The notes under the pieces are model-generated. The model made no database searches. It worked only from the letters and a program-made list of their open reading frames with translations, and had not been told where the DNA came from. The position numbers and the translations under genes are program-made. This document shows positions 14,770 to 17,616 of a stretch of DNA of 17,616 nt, one piece after another (position 1 is the stretch's first letter; every line of letters starts with the position of its first letter). Origin of the DNA: Bacteroides sp. (GTDB lineage Bacteria; Bacteroidota; Bacteroidia; Bacteroidales; Bacteroidaceae); assembly GCA_030152865.1 (NCBI GenBank), contig JASLIW010000011.1, positions 1-17,616 on the forward strand, given 5' to 3'.

Positions 14770-15402
14770 ATGAGTCAGTTATTTTCTAAAAAGAATAGAG
14801 ATATATTCACAGCTCCGTTAGGTATAGATAACCCAGTAACAGTACAAGTTCTTGGTATCTGTTCGGCATTAGCTGTTACCTCTAAGTTAGAGCCAGCTAT
14901 TGTAATGGGGCTATCAGTTACTGTGATTGTTGCCTTTGCCAACGTAATCATTTCTCTAATCCGTAAAACGATACCTAATCGTATACGTATTATTGTGCAA
15001 TTAGTTGTAGTTGCAGCTCTTGTAACAGTAGTAAGTGAAGTCTTAAAGGCCTATGCTTATGATGTAAGTAAGCAGTTGTCTGTGTACATTGGATTGATAA
15101 TTACCAACTGTATTTTGATGGGACGTTTAGAAGCGTTTGCTATGCAAAATGGCCCATGGGAATCCTTCTTAGATGGAGTAGGTAATGGTCTAGGTTATGC
15201 CAAAATCTTAGTAATTGTTGGTTTCTTCCGTGAGCTTTTAGGCTCAGGTGAGTTGTTAGGATTCAAAGTAATTCCTCACTCATTCTATGAGTTTGGCTAT
15301 ATCAACAACGGATTGATGGTAATGCCTCCAATGGCTTTAATTCTTTGTGCTTGTATTATCTGGTACCAAAGAAGTAAAAATAAAGAGTTACAAGAAAAAT
15401 AA
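14770..15402 (+). CDS. nqrD: Na+-translocating NADH:quinone reductase subunit D
   Basis: A 210-residue membrane subunit with about six helices, homologous to NqrE and RnfE. It holds the two cysteines expected for the membrane-embedded 2Fe-2S cluster at the NqrD/NqrE interface: Cys31 in VLGICSALAVTS and Cys114 in IITNCILMGRLEAFA. GNGLGYAKILV and FRELLGSGELLGF are family segments. The start has one of the clearest Shine-Dalgarno sequences of the window (AAGGAGAAAG, overlapping the end of nqrC). The distance to nqrE, 60 nt, is the longest spacer in the operon and holds a hairpin and a 17-codon open frame. Confidence 0.96.
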   Translation: MSQLFSKKNRDIFTAPLGIDNPVTVQVLGICSALAVTSKLEPAIVMGLSVTVIVAFANVIISLIRKTIPNRIRIIVQLVVVAALVTVVSEVLKAYAYDVSKQLSVYIGLIITNCILMGRLEAFAMQNGPWESFLDGVGNGLGYAKILVIVGFFRELLGSGELLGFKVIPHSFYEFGYINNGLMVMPPMALILCACIIWYQRSKNKELQEK

Positions 15403-15403
15403 T

Positions 15404-15457
15404 ATGAATATTAGCTTAGCTTTTTTGATGAATCAAAAGCATGAGCTTAATTTCTAA
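15404..15457 (+). CDS. Possible 17-codon small open frame between nqrD and nqrE
   Basis: ATG one base after the nqrD stop opens a frame MNISLAFLMNQKHELNF ending in TAA five bases before the nqrE ATG. It almost exactly fills the only long spacer of the operon, which would allow translational coupling of the two subunits. However it lies largely within an imperfect inverted repeat, has no independent evidence of coding, and resembles nothing known to me. Confidence 0.2.
   Translation: MNISLAFLMNQKHELNF
15410..15451 (+). other. Imperfect hairpin in the nqrD-nqrE spacer
   Basis: The inner stem is GCTTTT, a two-T bulge, then GA, pairing with TCAAAAGC across a TGAA loop (15419-15440). Outer arms ATTAGCT and AGCTTAAT pair with one bulge. 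There is no trailing T-run, so it is more like an mRNA stability or processing hairpin than a terminator (inference). Confidence 0.5.
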
Positions 15458-15462
15458 ACAAT

Positions 15463-16062
15463 ATGGATTATCTAAGTTTATTTGTAAGATCGATATTTGT
15501 CGAAAATATGATTTTCGCCTACTTCCTTGGTATGTGTTCATACTTGGCAGTATCGAAAAATGTGAAGACAGCAATGGGTCTTGGTATCGCCGTTACCTTT
15601 GTATTGGTAGTGACTTTGCCAGTGAACTACTTGCTCGAGAATTACGTACTTAAACCAGATGCACCAATATTTCCTGGAATTGATCTAAGCTTCTTAAGCT
15701 TTATTCTTTTCATTGCGGTAATTGCTGGTATAGTACAATTGGTAGAAATGGTGGTTGAACGGTTCAGCCCCTCACTCTATGCCTCTCTGGGTATATTCCT
15801 TCCCTTGATAGCTGTAAACTGTGCAATCATGGGTGCATCCTTATTTATGCAACAAAAAGAATTTGTAAATGTAGGTGAGGCTACCGTTTATGGATTGGGT
15901 TCTGGTATTGGTTGGATCTTGGCTATTGTAGGTCTAGCTGCTATCCGTGAAAAGATGGCATACTCCAATGTACCAGCACCGCTTAGAGGACTAGGTATTA
16001 CATTTATTACTGTAGGACTAATGGCTATGGCCTTTATGTGTTTCTCAGGTTTATCAATCTAA
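15463..16062 (+). CDS. nqrE: Na+-translocating NADH:quinone reductase subunit E
   Basis: A 199-residue membrane subunit with about six helices, paralogous to NqrD with inverted topology. The N-terminus MDYLSLFVRSIFVENM matches the family start. Cys25 in FLGMCSYLAVS and Cys120 in AVNCAIMGASLFM complete the four-cysteine 2Fe-2S site shared with NqrD (Vibrio positions are about 26 and 120). The GLGSGIGWILAIVGLAAIREK segment and the C-terminal LRGLGITFITVGLMAMAFM are typical, as is the length. RnfA is the related alternative, but the surrounding gene order is Nqr. The spacer to nqrF is 15 nt. Confidence 0.96.
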   Translation: MDYLSLFVRSIFVENMIFAYFLGMCSYLAVSKNVKTAMGLGIAVTFVLVVTLPVNYLLENYVLKPDAPIFPGIDLSFLSFILFIAVIAGIVQLVEMVVERFSPSLYASLGIFLPLIAVNCAIMGASLFMQQKEFVNVGEATVYGLGSGIGWILAIVGLAAIREKMAYSNVPAPLRGLGITFITVGLMAMAFMCFSGLSI

Positions 16063-16077
16063 TAAAAGTAAATTACA

Positions 16078-17322
16078 ATGTTATCATTAATAAAGGCGAG
16101 TGTAATTGTATTCCTTGTTGTAATACTCTTACTCGTGATTATATTGCTCGTAGCAAAAAAATATTTATCGCCATCAGGTAAGGTTAAAGTCCTTATTAAT
16201 GGAAAGAAAGAGTTGGAGACTGAGCCTGGAGGTACAGTATTGAGTACACTATCTGAAAATGGTATTTTCCTATCATCTGCTTGTGGTGGAAAAGGCTCAT
16301 GTGGCCAGTGTACTTGTCAAGTAGTAGAAGGCGGAGGTCAGATCCTACCCACCGAAAAGGTTCACTTTTCACGTAAAGAGCAAAGTGCACATTGGCGCTT
16401 AGGCTGTCAGGTGAAAGTAAAAGAAGACATGAAGATTCAGGTAGCTGAATCAGTCTTAGGAGTTAAGAAGTGGGAGTGTGAGGTAATATCAAACAAGAAC
16501 GTTGCTACCTTTATCAAGGAATTTGTAGTGCGTCTTCCAGAGGGAGAGCACATGGATTTCGTTCCTGGTAGCTATGCTCAGATTGATATCCCTAAGTACG
16601 ACCTCAACTACAAAGACTTCGAAATTGATGAGCGATTCCACGGAGATTGGGATAAGTTCAATATGTGGGATTTAACCTGCAAGAACGAAGAAGAAACCGT
16701 ACGTGCCTATTCTATGGCCAACTATCCTGCCGAAGGAGACGTTATTACGCTAAACGTACGTATTGCCACACCTCCATTTGATCGTAAGAACGGTGGCTGG
16801 ATGAAAGTAAGTCCAGGTATTGCCTCTTCTTACATCTTCTCTCTCAAACCCGGAGATAAGGTACAGATGAGTGGTCCTTACGGAGATTTCCACCCCATCT
16901 TGGATACCAAGAACGAAATGCTTTACATCGGTGGTGGTGCTGGTATGGCTCCATTGCGTGCACACCTGCTTCACTTACTGAAGACACTGAAGGTGACAGA
17001 CCGTAAGATCTCTTACTGGTATGGTGCTCGTTCTAAGGCAGAAATCTTCTACGAAGAAGACTTCCGTGAATTAGAAAAACAATTCCCCAACTTCTCATTC
17101 CACATTGCGCTAAGTGCTCCATTGCCCGAAGACAATTGGGATGGTCCTGTAGGATTTATCCATCAGGTGATTTATGACAACTACTTGAAGAATCATGATG
17201 ATCCAGATGATATCGAATACTACATGTGTGGACCTGGTCCTATGAGTAAAGCTGTTGAAGACATGCTTTATAACTTAGGTGTACCTAGAGAAAATTTATT
17301 GTTCGACGACTTCGGAGGTTAA
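16078..17322 (+). CDS. nqrF: Na+-translocating NADH:quinone reductase subunit F (NADH dehydrogenase, 2Fe-2S and FAD)
   Basis: A 414-residue electron-input subunit. One N-terminal membrane helix (about residues 4-26) is followed by a ferredoxin-like domain with Cys69, Cys75, Cys78 and Cys110 (SACGGKGSCGQC and RLGCQV), then a ferredoxin-reductase module with the FAD motif RAYSM (209-213), the NADH-binding segment GGGAGMAPLRAH (from 285), YMCGPGPM near the end, and the terminal FDDFGG. NADH is oxidised on the cytoplasmic side, FAD passes electrons to the 2Fe-2S centre and on to the NqrD/E cluster. Length and motifs are complete, so the operon as a whole appears functional. The gene ends the operon, with a strong terminator 20 nt after the stop. 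Confidence 0.97.
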   Translation: MLSLIKASVIVFLVVILLLVIILLVAKKYLSPSGKVKVLINGKKELETEPGGTVLSTLSENGIFLSSACGGKGSCGQCTCQVVEGGGQILPTEKVHFSRKEQSAHWRLGCQVKVKEDMKIQVAESVLGVKKWECEVISNKNVATFIKEFVVRLPEGEHMDFVPGSYAQIDIPKYDLNYKDFEIDERFHGDWDKFNMWDLTCKNEEETVRAYSMANYPAEGDVITLNVRIATPPFDRKNGGWMKVSPGIASSYIFSLKPGDKVQMSGPYGDFHPILDTKNEMLYIGGGAGMAPLRAHLLHLLKTLKVTDRKISYWYGARSKAEIFYEEDFRELEKQFPNFSFHIALSAPLPEDNWDGPVGFIHQVIYDNYLKNHDDPDDIEYYMCGPGPMSKAVEDMLYNLGVPRENLLFDDFGG

Positions 17323-17342
17323 TAGCCCCAAGCCACATAAGC

Positions 17343-17380
17343 AGAGAGGTGATAGCGCAAGCTATCACCTCTCTTTTTTT
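17343..17380 (+). terminator. Rho-independent terminator of the nqr operon
   Basis: A perfect 14-bp stem (AGAGAGGTGATAGC with GCTATCACCTCTCT) around a GCAA tetraloop, followed by a run of T. It shares AGAGAGGTGA with the two ettA-type terminators. Confidence 0.97.
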
Positions 17381-17390
17381 AATGCTAACA

Positions 17391-17616
17391 CACCTTCATT
17401 TCTGCATCTTCATATCTACACTTTCATGTCTGCGCTTTCATCACTACACCTTCATGTCTGCACCTTCATGTCTGCACCTTCATGTCTGCACCTTCATCAC
17501 TACACCTTCACGTCTGCACCTTCATGTCCGCACCTTTCATGTCTGCACCTTCCTCTCTGCACCTTCATGTCCGCACCTTCATGTCCGCACCTTTCATGTC
17601 TGCACCTTCATGTCTA
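17391..17616. repeat. 14-bp tandem repeat array (minisatellite), 16 units, continuing past the window
   Basis: Consensus unit CACCTTCATGTCTG. Fourteen units are 14 nt and two (units 11 and 15, at 17531 and 17588) are 15 nt with an extra T. The first four are the most diverged; units 5, 6 and 7 are identical. Variants recur every four units: CACTA endings in units 4 and 8, and the GTCCG unit followed by the 15-nt unit at 10-11 and 14-15, giving a higher-order period of about 56-57 bp. The window ends exactly at a unit boundary, so the array probably continues. The + strand has no stop in any frame across the array, while the - strand meets TGA about once per unit. No spacer/repeat alternation as in CRISPR. 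Confidence 0.95.

Noticed and set aside
15441..15653. A + frame of 70 codons overlapping the start of nqrE
   Set aside because: It overlaps nqrE in another frame, resembles no known protein, and nqrE is clearly the coding frame.
11510..17322. RnfABCDGE complex instead of Nqr
   Set aside because: Gene order A-B-C-D-E-F, an NqrF with ferredoxin plus FAD/NADH modules, and an NqrA without RnfC iron-sulfur cysteine clusters indicate Nqr.
17391..17616. CRISPR array
   Set aside because: Units are 14-15 nt and directly adjacent, without unique spacers, and no cas gene is present.
17391..17616. Repeat-rich coding region on the + strand
   Set aside because: The absence of + stops follows simply from the unit sequence; there is no start codon context, promoter or ribosome binding site, and the 15-nt units would shift the frame.

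Overview
The window reads as chromosomal DNA of a Bacteroidota species, most likely order Bacteroidales and host-associated (inference). Several intergenic regions carry the TAnnTTTG -7 element typical of this phylum. The protein repertoire also fits: a TonB-dependent receptor with an N-terminal carboxypeptidase-regulatory-like domain, an acidic outer-membrane lipoprotein with a choice-of-anchor J domain, a secreted GH110 alpha-galactosidase and a complete Na+-translocating NADH:quinone reductase. Genus cannot be fixed from the sequence alone. Every gene called is on the + strand.

Layout. (1) 2-1342: the 3' four-fifths of ettA, an ABC-F translation factor, closed by a strong terminator. (2) 1343-3730: a lipoprotein glycosidase of family GH110 flanked by two diverged direct repeats of about 165 bp. 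Each repeat holds the ettA 3' end plus its terminator; the second is a decayed copy with an in-frame stop. (3) 3731-8532: a two-gene outer-membrane unit, a TonB-dependent receptor and a lipoprotein with a jelly-roll domain and a degenerate internal repeat, ending in a strong terminator. (4) 8611-9759: a stand-alone membrane acyltransferase. (5) 9910-11310: an exported bleomycin-hydrolase-like C1 peptidase. (6) 11510-17322: the six-gene nqrABCDEF operon, ending in a near-perfect hairpin terminator. (7) 17391-17616: a 14-bp minisatellite of 16 units that runs to the end of the window.

How the parts work together. The receptor and its lipoprotein are probably a surface uptake pair that does not use a SusD-type partner; the ligand is unknown. 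The GH110 enzyme would remove terminal alpha-1,3-galactose from host glycans, but its flanking repeats suggest it was inserted beside the receptor operon rather than being an original part of it. NqrA-F would use NADH oxidation to pump Na+, and the flavin, iron-sulfur, FAD and NADH sites of the complex can be seen in the sequence.

The strongest leads are the ettA-tail duplication around the glycosidase, the 14-bp array with a four-unit higher-order period, and the SusD-less receptor/lipoprotein pair. No RNA gene, CRISPR array or insertion-sequence transposase was recognised.
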